NCBI GenBank assembly: GCA_026874595.1
Contig: CM049320.1
Coordinates: forward strand, 38,688,714 to 38,752,713
DNA from: Sipunculus nudus
Taxonomy: Eukaryota; Annelida; Sipuncula; Golfingiida; Sipunculidae
Length of the DNA stretch: 64,000 bases
Direction: 5' to 3'
The translations under genes were made by a program, and so were the position numbers. Under the pieces are notes generated by a model. That model did no database searches, was not told the DNA's origin, and saw nothing but the letters and a program-made list of their open reading frames with translations. This document shows, piece by piece, positions 1-13,000 of the stretch (positions within the stretch are counted from its first letter, which is position 1; each line of letters opens with the position of its first letter).

Positions 1-1140
1 TCCTGATTTTTCCTGGTGGAATATTTTTTGAAGAAATACTATAATAGAAAACATCATGAAATGTTAAAGACCTTAACATCTGATTAAAGTCAATTTTACA
101 TGAAATGAATGAGACAGAATTGAATGAATGACCCAGGAAAAGCAATCTAATCACAAAAGAATGCAAAATCACAAACCCACCAAAAAATCTGTTACCATGG
201 CAACCATCTGATGCCATACGTGTCCAGATGATGAAAATAGTTATAATGGCAAAATAACACAGCCCGAGTCTTGTATAAAAATTAAGGTCCATGTAATCTA
301 TGGATAGATTTGTTTGGGCTTAGTTTGACTTTTGTTACAAAACATCCCATAAAAACATTGATATTTTGCCAGTGATTTCTTGCTGATAATCAATTTTAAT
401 ATACAAAATCCTCTGGATATTCATCCCTTATTTTATCAATAATCAATCAGTGAAACTTGGCTGATCACCGATATTCAATCGCCAAAACACCTTTTCTTGA
501 GCCATTTCAAAAGAGATTATTAGAAAGAACACAATACATTTTTCCTGCAAAATTCATAGCAAATTCTTAACCAGATCTACATTTAATGAATTCAAATTTC
601 AAGAACTTAACAAAGAATGTGTATTCAATGTGTATATTATTTGCAAAATAATAATAACTGTGCTAAAATTTTGTTTTGTACAACAGAGTGGAGAGTCTAT
701 TTGAACAAACAGAACAAATGGACATTATAATTAACAGAAAAAGCACCCAGGCAGTGCATAAACCTAAACAAAGACAGCTCTGTTTCTAAAAACTGTTATT
801 ATTTGTAAACATCATTTATATTTATACACACCGCATACACACACAATTCACATACAATAACAGTGACTGAGAATACAGAAAGATGATAAATTGTCATTTA
901 TTATGACGACAACTATAAATACAAGTTATGACTAGTAAAACATAATACTGTTTACAGTCCAATGGAGTATACCACCTAGTGAATACAAAGGATGATAAAT
1001 AGTCATTTATTATGACAAAATCTAATATCTGCAAGGTAAGACTAGTAAAACCCAATAATAATGACACTACAAAGAAGTAAACCTCAGAGATATTGTATAA
1101 TAAGTATAATCAATTTCTATTTGATAAAAATTGAAATGAA
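1..1140. other. Non-coding, AT-rich, with a diverged tandem duplication
   Basis: No coding region seen. The stretch 871-945 (GAATACAGAAAGATGATAAA onward, ending near GACTAGTAAAAC) recurs diverged at 981-1062, a duplication of about 110 bp period. Confidence 0.6.
191..204. promoter_or_regulatory. Perfect palindromic RFX X-box
   Basis: GTTACCATGGCAAC matches the X-box consensus GTNRCC-N2-RGYAAC at every defined position. RFX factors bind such sites near cilia genes and others. No gene is visible beside it in the window. Confidence 0.4.
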
Positions 1141-1340
1141 GTTGTTTCTTCGGCTGTTAGCTTGACGAGTGAATGCGTGGATTTCGCAACAAGCTAAGAT
1201 GCTGCTGTCACGTGACCCGGGCCCTGTTACGGACCGTTCCTATTGGCCAGCTCGCCTATTTTGACCGAATGAACCCGTTTGGGGTAGGGCAACTGCCCCA
1301 TCAGCTGACCTGGTGACTTCCTAGTGATCCTATCATGGAA
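1141..1340. promoter_or_regulatory. CpG-containing GC-rich patch with a CLEAR-type E-box
   Basis: In otherwise AT-rich DNA this 200 bp patch is rich in G+C and CpG. It contains the 10-bp palindrome GTCACGTGAC at 1207-1216 (the TFEB/MITF CLEAR element), an inverted CCAAT (ATTGG at about 1243) and CAGCTG at about 1303. It may be a promoter or enhancer. No coding exon could be recognised beside it on either strand. Confidence 0.35.
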
Positions 1341-3164
1341 AATTCCTTTCCCGTTACTTGACCCAGGAACATTTGACATGGGTTAAATTAATGATACCAG
1401 CTACTTGTGTATACGTGTGCATAAATGGCTCTGGTGCTCGTGAACACCAAGCTTAATATATGGGGATAATATAACTAAGCTGCCTTATGTCAGGGCAGAA
1501 GAATTATCAATCCAAGCCGGAAGAATATGTCACATTTCACCAAGTTGATGATTGCATCACTGCACAACTCTGCTCTCCTGAATAAAACCTGCGTCAATTA
1601 TCAATAGGTTGGTCATGCAGGAAAAGTTTCAACATGTTTGGAAATTTATATAAAAAAAATTCTCCTAATAATAGCTAGTGCATCAAATTCAAAAGAGACT
1701 GCCCCCCCCCCCCTTCAATGGGATAAAAGAATTCCATTCTCTAAAGAATCGTTAAAAAATTTCTGGCTCCGTGAAATGATCCAAACCATCTTTACAATTT
1801 ATTTAATTATTCCTTGGTAGGAATCCCCTGCTTCTTCATAAAATATCATCAAAATACATGCAGTATGTATAAATGTTTAGAGTAGAATTGCCAATGGACA
1901 AACCAAAGAACCAAGCTGCCGTACAATAATATTTTTTAACCTAGCTCCGGTCAGAGATAAAAAATATGAAGTACGTTTTCCTTAATGTTGTCCCAAGCTT
2001 GACTTTTGGGATAATATGATCAAAATGGTCTTGATATTAAGTAAATGCAAACTGAATAAACTACAAAGTTCAGGAAAAATTAGAAAAAAAGATGGAGTAA
2101 CAAAAGGTTAAACCAGTGCAACTGATCAATATTAATGTCTACAAAAGAAAATGACTCCTTTCACCTTTATCATCATAAATTACAACCATACTGTTCAGGT
2201 ATTTAAGTTCATATGGCCGCTGACAATGCTAATTTTTTGTCAAGTATCACCAAGTCACCGTACTATGCCCTAAGAGTATAATCGTAAATCTGAGGTTTTT
2301 TGTATAAACGTACGCCACCGTCTATAGAAATCTGTGACTTCCTTCATCGCCGAGTTAATGCAGTTGACTTAAACCCTGTGATGAAGATGCATGCCTATTG
2401 TATTTGCCATTAAAGAGATCAATGGCAAGCTAATCTGAAGCCATGCAGGAAGACAAGGTAATTGACGAAGGTGCAGGAGCAGCCATAGTGTCACGCCCCA
2501 CACTTGTTGTCTCTGGCCATCCCGGGTATGGGAGAACATTCATCAATGAGCACTGTATTCCACGTTATTCCCTTCATTAGGTAAAAGCCTGCTGGCGATA
2601 GTAGCCTAATGGTTTGGGGTGCACCCAAAAGTGGAGGACGGGGGAAATTTTGGTGGGGTATCAGCTTTACAATCTGATGATAGAGAAAACTATATATGTT
2701 GTGCCCTGGGTGTGGGAAGAATTTAATAGTGATATGTTGTGATGAAGATAACGACATATTGATGATGAGAATCAGGTGTCACGGGTATCAGTAAAGGTAG
2801 TAGGGTGAAAGTCTGATATTGCCAATGATATTAGTCATTTCCCACCAAACCCTTTGCCAACATATTTGTTAACTGTTTATTCAGGTATATTTACAATAAC
2901 TTTTTTTTACTGTTCTTTACAATAACTTTGCATACTTATTATTAATTCCAATTCATGGTATGCCAGCATTTGAAGTACATTTATTAAATTATCAGCCAAC
3001 ATGAAAATGAATCTATTGTAGAAACGAGTCTAAAAACACCTGCCTTCATTGTATTTTGTAGCTTTTGTAATTATTTTGGGATTAATTCAGAAGTAAAAAA
3101 ACCTGAGCAACAAAACAGGCACCAGAAGGTTAACAAATGACAAAGGCCAACATCTAATGACTTT

Positions 3165-3280
3165 CTGGGTGAATAGGGAACATGGTTGTGGAGGAGACCT
3201 TGGCAAGAGGTATTAGTGTAAGAGGATAAGACTTGAACCCCAAACCTTCTAGTCAGCAGCCCAGCTGGTCAAGTACTGAT
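3165..3280 (-). repeat. Possible tRNA-derived SINE relic
   Basis: On the minus strand GGCTGCTGACTAGAAGGTTT is followed by GGGGTTCAAGTC, a good Pol III B box, in a tRNA-like arrangement seen in many invertebrate SINEs. The A box is poor and the ends are not defined. Confidence 0.35.
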
Positions 3281-5249
3281 GAAGACATCTTATGTAAAAA
3301 ATTCAACTTTAGGCAGATACAAAGAACACATATGATCAATGTCTAAAGGTGGTTGTCATTATTGACAATTTACATTAAAAACTAAAAAAAAAAATGTTGA
3401 GACTGGATCTATGGAGACATTATTACTCAAAACAAAACTGACAATAATAAGAACATGAAGCTGGCCAAAAGGGAGCTTTTACCTTTATTGCAAATGACAA
3501 TGTCAAAGCTGGCTATTCACCTACCTATTCTGTAGAACTTACGTGATTTCTTACTTATCCTGTGTACATATTAATGAAGTTTAGGAAGTTCCTACTTGTA
3601 AAGATTCTAATAACACCTTTGTGACAGATGTATAAGCTTGTTTATCTGTAAAAGTTGTTTATAAACACAGTACATGCACCAATGTTGACAAACAAAAACA
3701 ACAAAAATTGATTGGTTGCATATGCGTGAAAGTTGAAAGGTCATTTTTGTTGCATAATGCCCTTTACAAAACTCTGGGTCATCTGACTTGCCACCAATGT
3801 TCTCGGTGTTTACTGGGATAGGTGTTTACTGGCCTAATTTATAAAAGGTTTGAGGAATTATCTTTAATTAACAGACGACAGATATCGGAATGGCCCCCTT
3901 TAAAAATTTTGTACAATAAAGGATGAATATAAGAAACAGACACTTTCTAAACTATAATATGTTATAGTCACTGAACTTGAACTTTATTGACTGGAAGGAC
4001 AACAAAGCACTAGATCCATATCTGTAACTGAACACTTCTTTTGACCAATCAGCAATTTCTACTCAAGAGAGCCACCAATGAGTGGATGTGTTGTTAATTC
4101 AGACATATGAGAAAATATAACAGACAGATGATTTTATCTTTTGGGGCATATTCCTGGGCTTTTCCTGATTTGCGGAATTTTCCCAGGATCCTTTACTTTC
4201 CCTGCCATAAAAAATATAATCTATTTTTCCTGGTTTTCTCAAATTTCGAAATGGCTGGGAACCCAGTGAATAGCATGTCTCAGTTTTCGTTTCCTCTGCA
4301 ACAGATTTGTGCATATTTTCTACTTGTTCTGGCGTCATTTCTGACGTGATCTAAAGGTCCATTACTTTCAGATGTGTGTCCATTTGGTGGCAGTCTTCTT
4401 CATGAAAGGTCACATTTCAATGGTGAGCAACAGTTCTTTATAAACGTATTGCTTTCTTGATGGCAGAAACAACTAAGAGTGTGGCATGAAGTACATTTTA
4501 TTAAGCTGAATGGCAGCGGAGAGCTCATCATGCAAATAGCTCGCTGTTTTTAGTTTGTTAATACTGTTTATGTGAGTTTCCTGACTGCTTTTTTGCACAC
4601 GACACCAAGGTAGTAATTATCTGCTGGTTCATTAGCATATCCGCAGCTCCCACCACAGGTTCTGGGAATATATAGCTGCCATGACTGGTAACGGCCAACC
4701 TGTCATGTTACACGAAGGTTTCACGAGAAAAGGACATTCACAAAGAGAGTGAACCTATCTCACGTAATCTATATAAAGATATCTCAAAGTTCACTTAAAA
4801 TCGGACCATAGCTGCATGTATTAGATTTATCATGTAAATGGTAACAACATATGTTAAAAGTATTGGCATGCTTCTTTTTGCTTTATTTCAATATTAGATA
4901 AATAAATTTAATTTTAAACAGTAAATTTTTATGTCAACATTGCATCTGTTTCCTGCATCACCAAAGCTCCATTTATGGACTGTGATGGTCCTAAACAGGT
5001 CATTTTATTAACATATATTTTAGATTTTATCAAATTTGGGTAGGATTTTATTTTAAAATTCTGATTATATTAAAATATAGGCATGCAATTATAAACCACA
5101 CAGTGGAAGTATGTAAAGTGTTTTTTCCACATGGCAAACTACTGAAGTCCAGGAAAAATAAGATTTTAATGACAGTGAAAATTTTATCTGCAGCTTTTAT
5201 GGCTTGTATGATATACATAGCACGGTTTATCAAAATAGCTCTGGGGACA

Positions 5250-5570
5250 GGGTTTTTGTTCGGATAAACAATTGTTTGGATAAACAATCCCTCATGATTC
5301 ACCATGACTGCCAGCCTGACACCCGAGCACAGGATTACCAGAGATTGGCAACAGCATTTTCGCGTTAGGTATTCCATCAAATTAATCAATTAATAATGTA
5401 AAATACATAGAAATTATTGCTACCCTTAATAAGCCCTGGAAAATCTTAATTCAATTTATTGTTTAATATTTTTCTTTGTTTAGATTTTGGATAAATAGTC
5501 TAAATGTTTGTTCTCAATATTTGATAAACAATTTTATGGATAAATGGTGTTCGGATAAATGACACTTTAT
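5250..5570. repeat. Degenerate repeat with recurring CGGATAAA/TGGATAAA motifs
   Basis: GTTCGGATAAAC and TTTGGATAAACAA occur at 5257-5290 and related TGGATAAAT/TTCGGATAAATG at 5488-5568. This resembles the ends of decayed DNA transposons, but no transposase or clean inverted repeat was found, so the class is left open. Confidence 0.35.
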
Positions 5571-6359
5571 ATTTAGTCAACTGATGCAGCTGAACTAATA
5601 TAATTTTCAATGGCTCTGACAGAAATGGACACCAAAAAGAGGTACATTTTTATAAACTGATAATACAGACAGATCAAATTTTAGTTTATTTTAAATCTGT
5701 ACTACATGGAAAACATTGCATAAAACAGGTGTTAAAACAGGGGGCATTTAATTAGTTGGCATTAGTATCAATTCAAATTTTTAATTTACACTAATAGCGG
5801 GTCCTAAAAAGGTCACTTATATCATTTCTGCAGAAAATATGAATATTAAACTGATTATTTTACATACAAATACTGTAATGTTTATCATGAATGTTATGTT
5901 TTTTCCCCTAGTTGATGCAAGGAACTGGAGAGATCCAGCACAAAATGTTTCTCATTTAAATTTGTGTAAATGTATATGCAACATTAAAACTCATCACTTT
6001 TCAAATAAATAACACAAGATGTCAGTGAATATAAAAAGAGATCAACCTTATTATCAGACAATGGCAGACAACTGCTATAAATAGAACAGGTGATCATGAG
6101 CTGCTACACAAAGGGGGATTACAGCTACCGTACATGCGCACAATAGTTACAGGTGTTGAACAAGATATCATTATTATGCAAGGAAAAGGGCTGAAAAAGA
6201 TTTATGCAATATTGACCTAATTCTGGCATGTACTTAGGAAATATATCCAGGAATGGTTGTATCAAATATGAATAGATTATCAACAGCGGTTTTCATAGTG
6301 GGCAGTTTTAAAGTGAAACAACAGGTTTTCACTGGAAAATGGGAGGTTCTTCCTTAATT

Positions 6360-6552
6360 TCTAGAAGGAACGAAGTCGCAATGACCTAATTTTAGGTTTG
6401 ATAGGAGAACTTAGGAGCATCTAACTCTATGTAGAATTTTGGATTTGTAAGTCTAATTGCTTCAAAATGTGCCCTGTTAATGGCCAGCTGGCCGGAAGAC
6501 AGACAAAGGACCATGACTATAGCTCAGATATTTATAGCCAGCTGAGCTAAAC
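6360..6552 (+). repeat. Dispersed repeat, partial copy (tail only)
   Basis: The segment from AATGACCTAATTTTAGG to CAGCTGAGCTAAA matches the 3' part of the longer copies at 6563-7075 and 62826-63345, including GTGCCCTGTTAATGG and the terminal AGCTGAGCT. Confidence 0.55.
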
Positions 6553-6562
6553 ATGCATCAAA

Positions 6563-7075
6563 ATAGAAAAATACAGGTGGTCTCACCAGTCTTCAGGAAC
6601 TACAGAAACCAAAAATAACTAATAACACACCAGGTTTAGGGACACTAGATGAAACAATTACTGAGAAACTAACATGATTGCTGTCATCTGAAAGTCTCAA
6701 AAATAGAAACAAAAATCGTAAAAAAAAAGTAGAAAAATACAATTGGCACCACCAGTTTTTTGGGACTGACAAAACTAGTCAAGGTCAATATTCAATCAAA
6801 GATTTATGGCAATCCAGGCAATAATTATCAAGATACTTGAAGTTTTGTAACAAATTTTAAATGATTCTGGCCCCATAGCCCACAAGATACATGTTGCAGT
6901 GACCTAATTTCAGGTTTCAAAAGAGATTTTTTATTGACTTCCATGGACGTTCACACAAATGCTTCTAGGGTCAGCGGTTACTATTTGTGCCTTGTTGAAT
7001 GATGGCCGGATGGACAACAGAAAATGCACCATTCATATACCTCAGTTGACTTTAAGTCAGCTGAGCTTTGGGTGA
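6563..7075 (+). repeat. Dispersed repeat, copy 1
   Basis: Shares a long collinear match with 62826-63345 in the same orientation: CCAGTCTTCAGGAACT, CTGACAAAACTAGTCA, ATTATCAAGATACTTGA, GTGACC plus TTTCAGGTTTC, and a closing GTTGACTTTnAGTCAGCTGAGCT. No open frame of note runs through it, so it is probably non-autonomous or a LINE tail. The family cannot be named by eye. Confidence 0.75.
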
Positions 7076-8955
7076 CAAGATCCTTTAACTTTAAAGGTAA
7101 CACCTCAACAATGGAAAACGATATGATATGTCCAGAGATAAAAATTTATCATTAAAAGAATATATTCTTAGCACTGAAAAAAATACCAGATTCAATAGTA
7201 AATATAAACACCTATAAATATGACCTGAGTGCCAGTACAAGTTAAATCTACAAAGATCTTAACCATTTGTTATATGATTTTGCAAAATAAAAATTAACAT
7301 ACATTCTCATTGTTGCAATTTTGATTATTATATACACTTTACGTTGAAAAAAGCAGCAATTTTTTTTCAGATTAAAAAGAGCAATATCTTTAGTTACAAG
7401 AACAACAAAGAATGATTCAGGCAAATTTACTAAAAAAAAAAAACATATGAGCAATATAAAAATATCTACAGAATTAACAATTTCTGTTAAGATAAAATTA
7501 CCTGATTCCTCATGAATCCAAAACTTTGTGGAAAATACCACTTTAAACCAAAAAGACCAAACTTCTGTGCTGTCATCTTGCTTGCGATAATGCCAATGTG
7601 AAGCTGCAACAGTGGTATCTGTCATATATTTTCCAACAATAATAAATGCCAGTCCGTCTGGTCCTTCTCAAATGTTTAACAGAAAGTCAAACGATCAATT
7701 GGACAAAAAATTCTCCCTTTCTTTGATGACAGTACCTAAAAGGGGCAACATATAAACGGAAGCCCATTTAAAACCAATGTACATTAAGAATTTCCTTTAT
7801 CTGTCTCTGTATGTATCATCATTTTTTCCGCATCTGAAATAAGACGTATTGCTAACACTTTAAAAGATGGGAGTATACCTATTGTGAACAAAATGATTGC
7901 TCGACATTAATGCAATTTGTCGCTGAATGCTTTCAATATACTTACTACGCAAAGAATTAGCTTTCAGTATTTAATGATACAGAATGGCACCTGACATCAC
8001 TTTGGGGCCATTCTTTTCAAATCTCGCAGCTTCACAAAGGACAAGTAGAGACTGTATACCTGCAGAATAATGGCAGGCATCCCCACATGAAAACATACCG
8101 GTGTCACTGCGAACCCCAGCTGAATCAGAAAACAGAATAATCTAACATAAAAATCTTCCTGTTTTATCAATTATGTACTTTATACTGTATTGGAAAACAG
8201 TGGGAAGTAAACAAATTTGAAACTGATTTACAGACAAGGCTTTTATAATAAAGTTTACTGACAAAAATTCCTAAATGGTTTGCTTTGACAGTGTGTAGGG
8301 CATAACATGTCTTTTGTACTGCAATGTCAGAGATATTAATTTGGCTTAGTAGTACTACCTGACTTCCATTAGGCAGGGACATGCACTTATTAAGCTTGTA
8401 TTCTAGTTTCTACTCTGTGACAAAGCTTGCACTGTCTGACAGATTCCGTCACCTCAGGAGGATAATAAGTGCACTGGGCGAACTTTTCAGATTCTTAGCT
8501 GTAGTACTCATGGATCCACAGGTTTTTATTTTGTATAATAAAATATAATAATTTAAATGTTAAATTACTACGAGGAAACTGAAAAAAAATCACCACACTA
8601 GTGCAACTGTAATATTATGTAATTTTTTACTATCTTAATTAAAAGTCTAACATAATTATGATAATGGTATAGAAATATTACAATATGATTTGACTTTTTT
8701 TATTTGATTTTAAAAATTTTAAATAGTGTACAAAATGCAAGTACTTTTGGCAAGTATATGAATACACACCCATTACAAAATGCTAATATTTATGAAATAG
8801 AAACTGATTTCATGTCAAAATATTTTTCAATATATAATTAAAGTATATACTTTTCATAAGGTTCATTAAGAGTTTGTGTAATGTGATGTACTGAATAAGA
8901 TTAATATCCTTAGATGATAAGACACTTCTCAGTTCTTACTCATCTCTTTTATTTT
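7076..8955. other. Non-coding stretch
   Basis: AT-rich with several short A/T runs. No supported gene on either strand. Confidence 0.6.
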
Positions 8956-10310
8956 GTGACAGTGTAACTCAATGTCATTTTCCTTGTTGTGTTTTCTTGT
9001 TTCTAGGAGTGTGACCCAGTCATTCCTTACATAGTTTTGTCTATTTCTATTAGTGTGACAGTGTCAGTCCTTATTGAGTCTGTCTCTGTTAGTGTGACAG
9101 TGCCATTCCTTATAGAGTCTGTCTCTGTTTGTGTGACCAGTGTCATTCCTGATAGAGTCTGTCTCTGTTAGTGTGACACAGTGTCATTCCTTACATATTC
9201 TGTCTCTGTTAGTGTGACACAGTCATTCCTTACATAGTCTGTCTCTGTTAGTGTGACACATTCATTCCTTATACAGTCTGTCTCTGTTAGTGTGATAGTG
9301 TCATTCCTTATAAAGTCTGTCTCTGTTAGTGTGATACAGTGTCATTCCATAGTCTGTCTCTGTTAGTGTGATACAGTGTCATTCCTTACATAGTCTGTCT
9401 CTGTTTGTGTGACCAGTGTCATTCCTTAAAGAGTCTGTCTCTGTTTGTGGGACCAGTGTCATTTCTTACATAGTCTGTCTCTGTTAGTGTAATACAGTGT
9501 CATTCCTTACATAGTCTGTCTCTGTAAGTGTGATACAGTGTCATTCCTTACATATTATGTCTCTGTTAGTGTGATAGTGTTATTCCTTACATAGTCTGTC
9601 TCTGTAAGTGTGATACAGTGTCATTCCTTATAGAGTCTGTCTCTGTTAGTGTGATAGTGTCATTCCTTATAGTCTGTCTCTGTTAGTGTGATACAGTGTC
9701 ATTCCTTATAGAGTCTGTCTCTGTTAGTGTGATAGTGTTATTCCTCACATATTCTGTCTCTGTTATTGTGACACAGTGTCATTCCCTATGGAGTCTGTCT
9801 CTGTTAGTGTGATAGTGTCATTCCTTATAGAGTCTGTCTCTGTTAGTGTGATACAGTGTCATTCCTTATCTTGTCTGACTCTGTTAGTGTGATAGTGTCT
9901 TTCCTTACATAGTCTGTCTCTGACAGTGGGACACAGTGTTATTCCTTAGGTAGTCTATCTCTGTTAGTGTGACACAGTGTCATTCCTTATGTAATCAGTC
10001 TGTTTGTGTGACACAGTGTCATTCCTAATCTTGTCTTTCTCTGACAGTGGGACACAGTGTCATTCATATCTTGTCTAACTCTGTTAGTGTGACACAGTGT
10101 CATTCCTTATGTAATCAGTCTGTTTGTGTAACATAGTGTCATTCCTTATAGTCTGTCTCTGACAGTAGGACACAGTGTCATTCCTTATCTTGTCTGACTC
10201 TGTTAGTGCGACACAGTGTCATTCCTTATGTAATGAGTCTGTTTGTGTGACATAGTGTCATTCCTTATAGAGTCTCTGACAGTGAGACAGTGTCATTGCT
10301 TATAATGTTT
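8956..10310. repeat. Minisatellite, about 41-bp unit, roughly 30 copies
   Basis: The unit core GTCTGTCTCTGTTAGTGTGA is followed by (TACAG)TGTCATTCCTTA and repeats without interruption. Units of about 41 and about 38 bp alternate according to the presence of ACA before GTGTCATT. Central copies are nearly identical. Later ones carry GACAGTGGGACAC and TTATGTAATCAGTC variants, showing higher-order shuffling. It codes for nothing continuous. Confidence 0.95.
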
Positions 10311-10910
10311 TTATGTTTCTGCTGGTGACAGAGTATTATTCCTTATATGTAATTTCATGTTGGTTACAATGTCAAAGTGTTCATTTGATTTATAATGTTT
10401 CTTTTAATTAAACATCTTTCCCCCTGTATCTTTATTTTCTTCATGTAGTGTGAAAGTGTCTTGTAGTTTTGTGTGATTTTTTTCCTTTAGAATCTGTCAT
10501 TCCCCCTGAGCGTCACTTTTTTCTTGTATTATGACAGTGTCCCCTAACATTATTTTATGCTTTCCATATTTTTTTGCAGTGCAAAACAGTACCAGTCTCT
10601 TATACCATATTATTTTTGGCAGTGTTTCAGTGTTCCCTTGCTGTTTTGTCTGTTTCTCCTCATGTGATATTGTCATTCCTGATATAGTGTTTCCTTTGGT
10701 CTCATAGTGTCACTCAAACAATGTTGTTTCTTTTTTTGAGTGAGGTATTCTTTATTTAGTTTTGTCAGTTTTTGATAGTGAAATAAGGTGTCATATTTTT
10801 TCTGCAGTGACTGTCTTTTCTTGTAATTTGACACATCTTCAATTCTCCTGCAGTGTCTGACACTCGATTCTATCAGTGAGAGTGTATTTTACTGCCTGGT
10901 CACTCTCTGC
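10311..10910. repeat. Decayed edge of the minisatellite
   Basis: Fragments such as AGTGTCATT, GTGACAG and TGTCATTCCTGATATAG persist with growing divergence, as expected of old copies at the flank of an array that turns over in its centre. Confidence 0.5.
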
Positions 10911-11502
10911 ATATGACAAAATTCCCTAATTGTTTTGTTCCCTTCCCCTGCTGTATAAAATATACTCTCTTTATACAGCGCTTAACCTATAGGCAGACTA
11001 CCTATATCGTAAGGGCTGTTTGTTCTGACCTCGTATCCTGAATCTCTACACCAGAGGGGAGCACTGTATTTTCGTCCAATCAGTTGAGACCCTGTGCTGG
11101 AAGACAAAATGGTTAACCAGACAAGCGAGGAATACAGGGAGCTAATGTTGTTAATTTAATTTTGAGTGACAGCTCATCGCCCCATCAACCATTTGAACAG
11201 GCTACAGGCTCAGAGAGAAGGGCCCCCCACATGGTTTCTGGGCGGAGCCTGATGCCTGTCGAGTGTTTGTTTACCAACAATTAGTTTGGCTGCTAGTCAC
11301 ATCAGCAATTTTTTTTCAGCAGACAGGCCACCTGGTGTTTAAGTGCATCATAAACGGTCAAAGCAGGCAGCGGGAAAATCAGTAGCTTCTTTAGAAGCGC
11401 AAGATTTCCTCTGCCTTGGGAGCGTATGTAAAACAGCAATTATATTTTTTAAAATAAATATATTTTTTTAGGTAACAACCTCCATTTATAGCTTGCTTTG
11501 AA

Positions 11503-11817
11503 CTAAGTATATGTACATCTTGAGAATTCTATTCTGGTTTTGGACATGCACCAGGCCGGGGGACAACTGCACCTGCAGGCCCTGGGTGTATAATTGTCCA
11601 TATTACTGGGTCTTTCCACCAAGGAACCCCTGAAAGGCATTGTAATTTGTGAGTGAAACATGGCCAAGGGGCAAGACCTTCCCATTAGGCCTACAAAGCA
11701 CTCATCCTGGTTTGGGTTGAATTGTAAAATATGATACCGTTTTGACTGAGATTCAAACTCAAAACCTCCCCACTTTGAGTCCTGAGCTCTACCTCTAGAC
11801 CACAGAAGAGGGTACAA
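11503..11817 (-). repeat. tRNA-derived SINE relic
   Basis: On the minus strand TGGTCTAGAGGTAGAGC (A-box-like) is followed about 25 nt later by GTTTTGAGTTTGAATCTC (B-box-like), then an unrelated body of about 230 bp. The open frame here has no domain and is explained by the element. Confidence 0.55.
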
Positions 11818-12959
11818 AGTGATTTTTTTCTTTTTCTTTCAACACCATATCTCATGTGTTCACAACACTTTTAATTTAAGATTTCTAATTTTAAATTTTA
11901 TTTCTTTGAAATAATATTCAGAGCAATGTATGCATGAGAAATATTCTAAAAAATTCTACTTTGGTAAAATACAAAAAAAAAAATGTACCATGCAGGTATG
12001 ATTTTTACCCGTTTATTTTAAAATTAGGCACCAGATTACTTCTAACACGGAATATCAGCGGGTTATCATTCAATAGTCACCAAGAATGCCTCCAGGGCCC
12101 AGCTGACAAGATAGATGGGTCATGCAATGTGTGCACGGCTGCTACCAGTGGAGGATTTAGGATTCACATCCCATAATAGTTTGTGCACACCTCATTTAAC
12201 ACTTGTTTAGATGACCAGGAGTCTTATGAGTCAGTGTGCCTGCCCTGAATTATGGTCCATGAGCAACCGGTGACGGGCAGAACCCACAGGGTCCAGGACG
12301 ACCTACTGATGCGAGGATGGTCAATATCCTTGAGATCATATACCTCATTTGCCGAGTAGGATTCATACAATATTGTAACACCAAGCCAATGCTACAGATC
12401 CCAAAGTGAATGATCCAAGTTTTACAAAATTTTCACGATTTGTTTAAAGATCCCTGTTATGGACTTCACTTTATAATGCTCTTCAATTTATTAGTTCTTC
12501 ATTCATTAAATCTTTCAAATGATTCAATAAAAAAAGGTTTTAAGATCATTACTTACTTTATGATGTAAAGTTTTGTATTAAATCATAAGACATACATAAT
12601 ATTGTTTACATATTCCTTCATATACGTAATTTTCTTTGATTTTGTGATAAATCAGATTTTCAATGGAGGAACTTCTGAATTTTTAGAAAATAAATGTTTA
12701 ATTTTCTATACTTTGAATATGTCATAAAAGTTCTCCAATTTCAAAATTTATGAGTTCTTATAAAGGGATAATCCTGCATTATCTTCCCGAAGATTGTAAT
12801 ATTGTAAGTTGAATCACGGCTATGACTGTTCTTTGACCGTTTCCAACTCCGTACAAGTTCCAACCTGATAAGCAAGGTCTGACAGGTGGCGCCACAAGTC
12901 TTTTACAGCTGATAATGCAATCTAATATCAATGAGCTAGTACTGCTATAGAAAAATCCA

Positions 12960-13000
12960 TGACGTCATTCCTGAGAACATTTTTTTATGACCTTTGACCT
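12960..13000. promoter_or_regulatory. CRE and DR1 nuclear-receptor site side by side
   Basis: A full cyclic-AMP response element TGACGTCA at 12960-12967 lies 20 bp from TGACCTTTGACCT at 12988-13000, a perfect direct repeat with one-base spacing (HNF4/RXR type). Similar TGACCTTTGACC text occurs in repeats elsewhere in the window, so it may be element-derived. Confidence 0.3.

Larger units (their letters stand above)
1341..6359. other. Non-coding stretch
   Basis: No supported gene. It holds a 12-base C run at 1702-1713, a possible SINE relic near 3165-3280 and a repeat-like block at 5250-5570. A POU octamer ATGCAAAT lies at about 4531. The remaining open frames have neither domain signatures nor splice-consistent neighbours. 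Confidence 0.6.

Noticed and set aside
5048-5389. 113-codon minus-strand open frame as a transposase fragment
   Set aside because: No DDE or DNA-binding signature is visible; it overlaps the CGGATAAA repeat block and runs into AT-rich sequence.
8956-10310. CRISPR-like array appearance
   Set aside because: There are no unique spacers between repeats, units are head-to-tail, and the DNA is animal nuclear.
11503-11817. 104-codon minus-strand open frame as a gene
   Set aside because: It starts at a tRNA-like A/B-box head and is better explained as a SINE relic.
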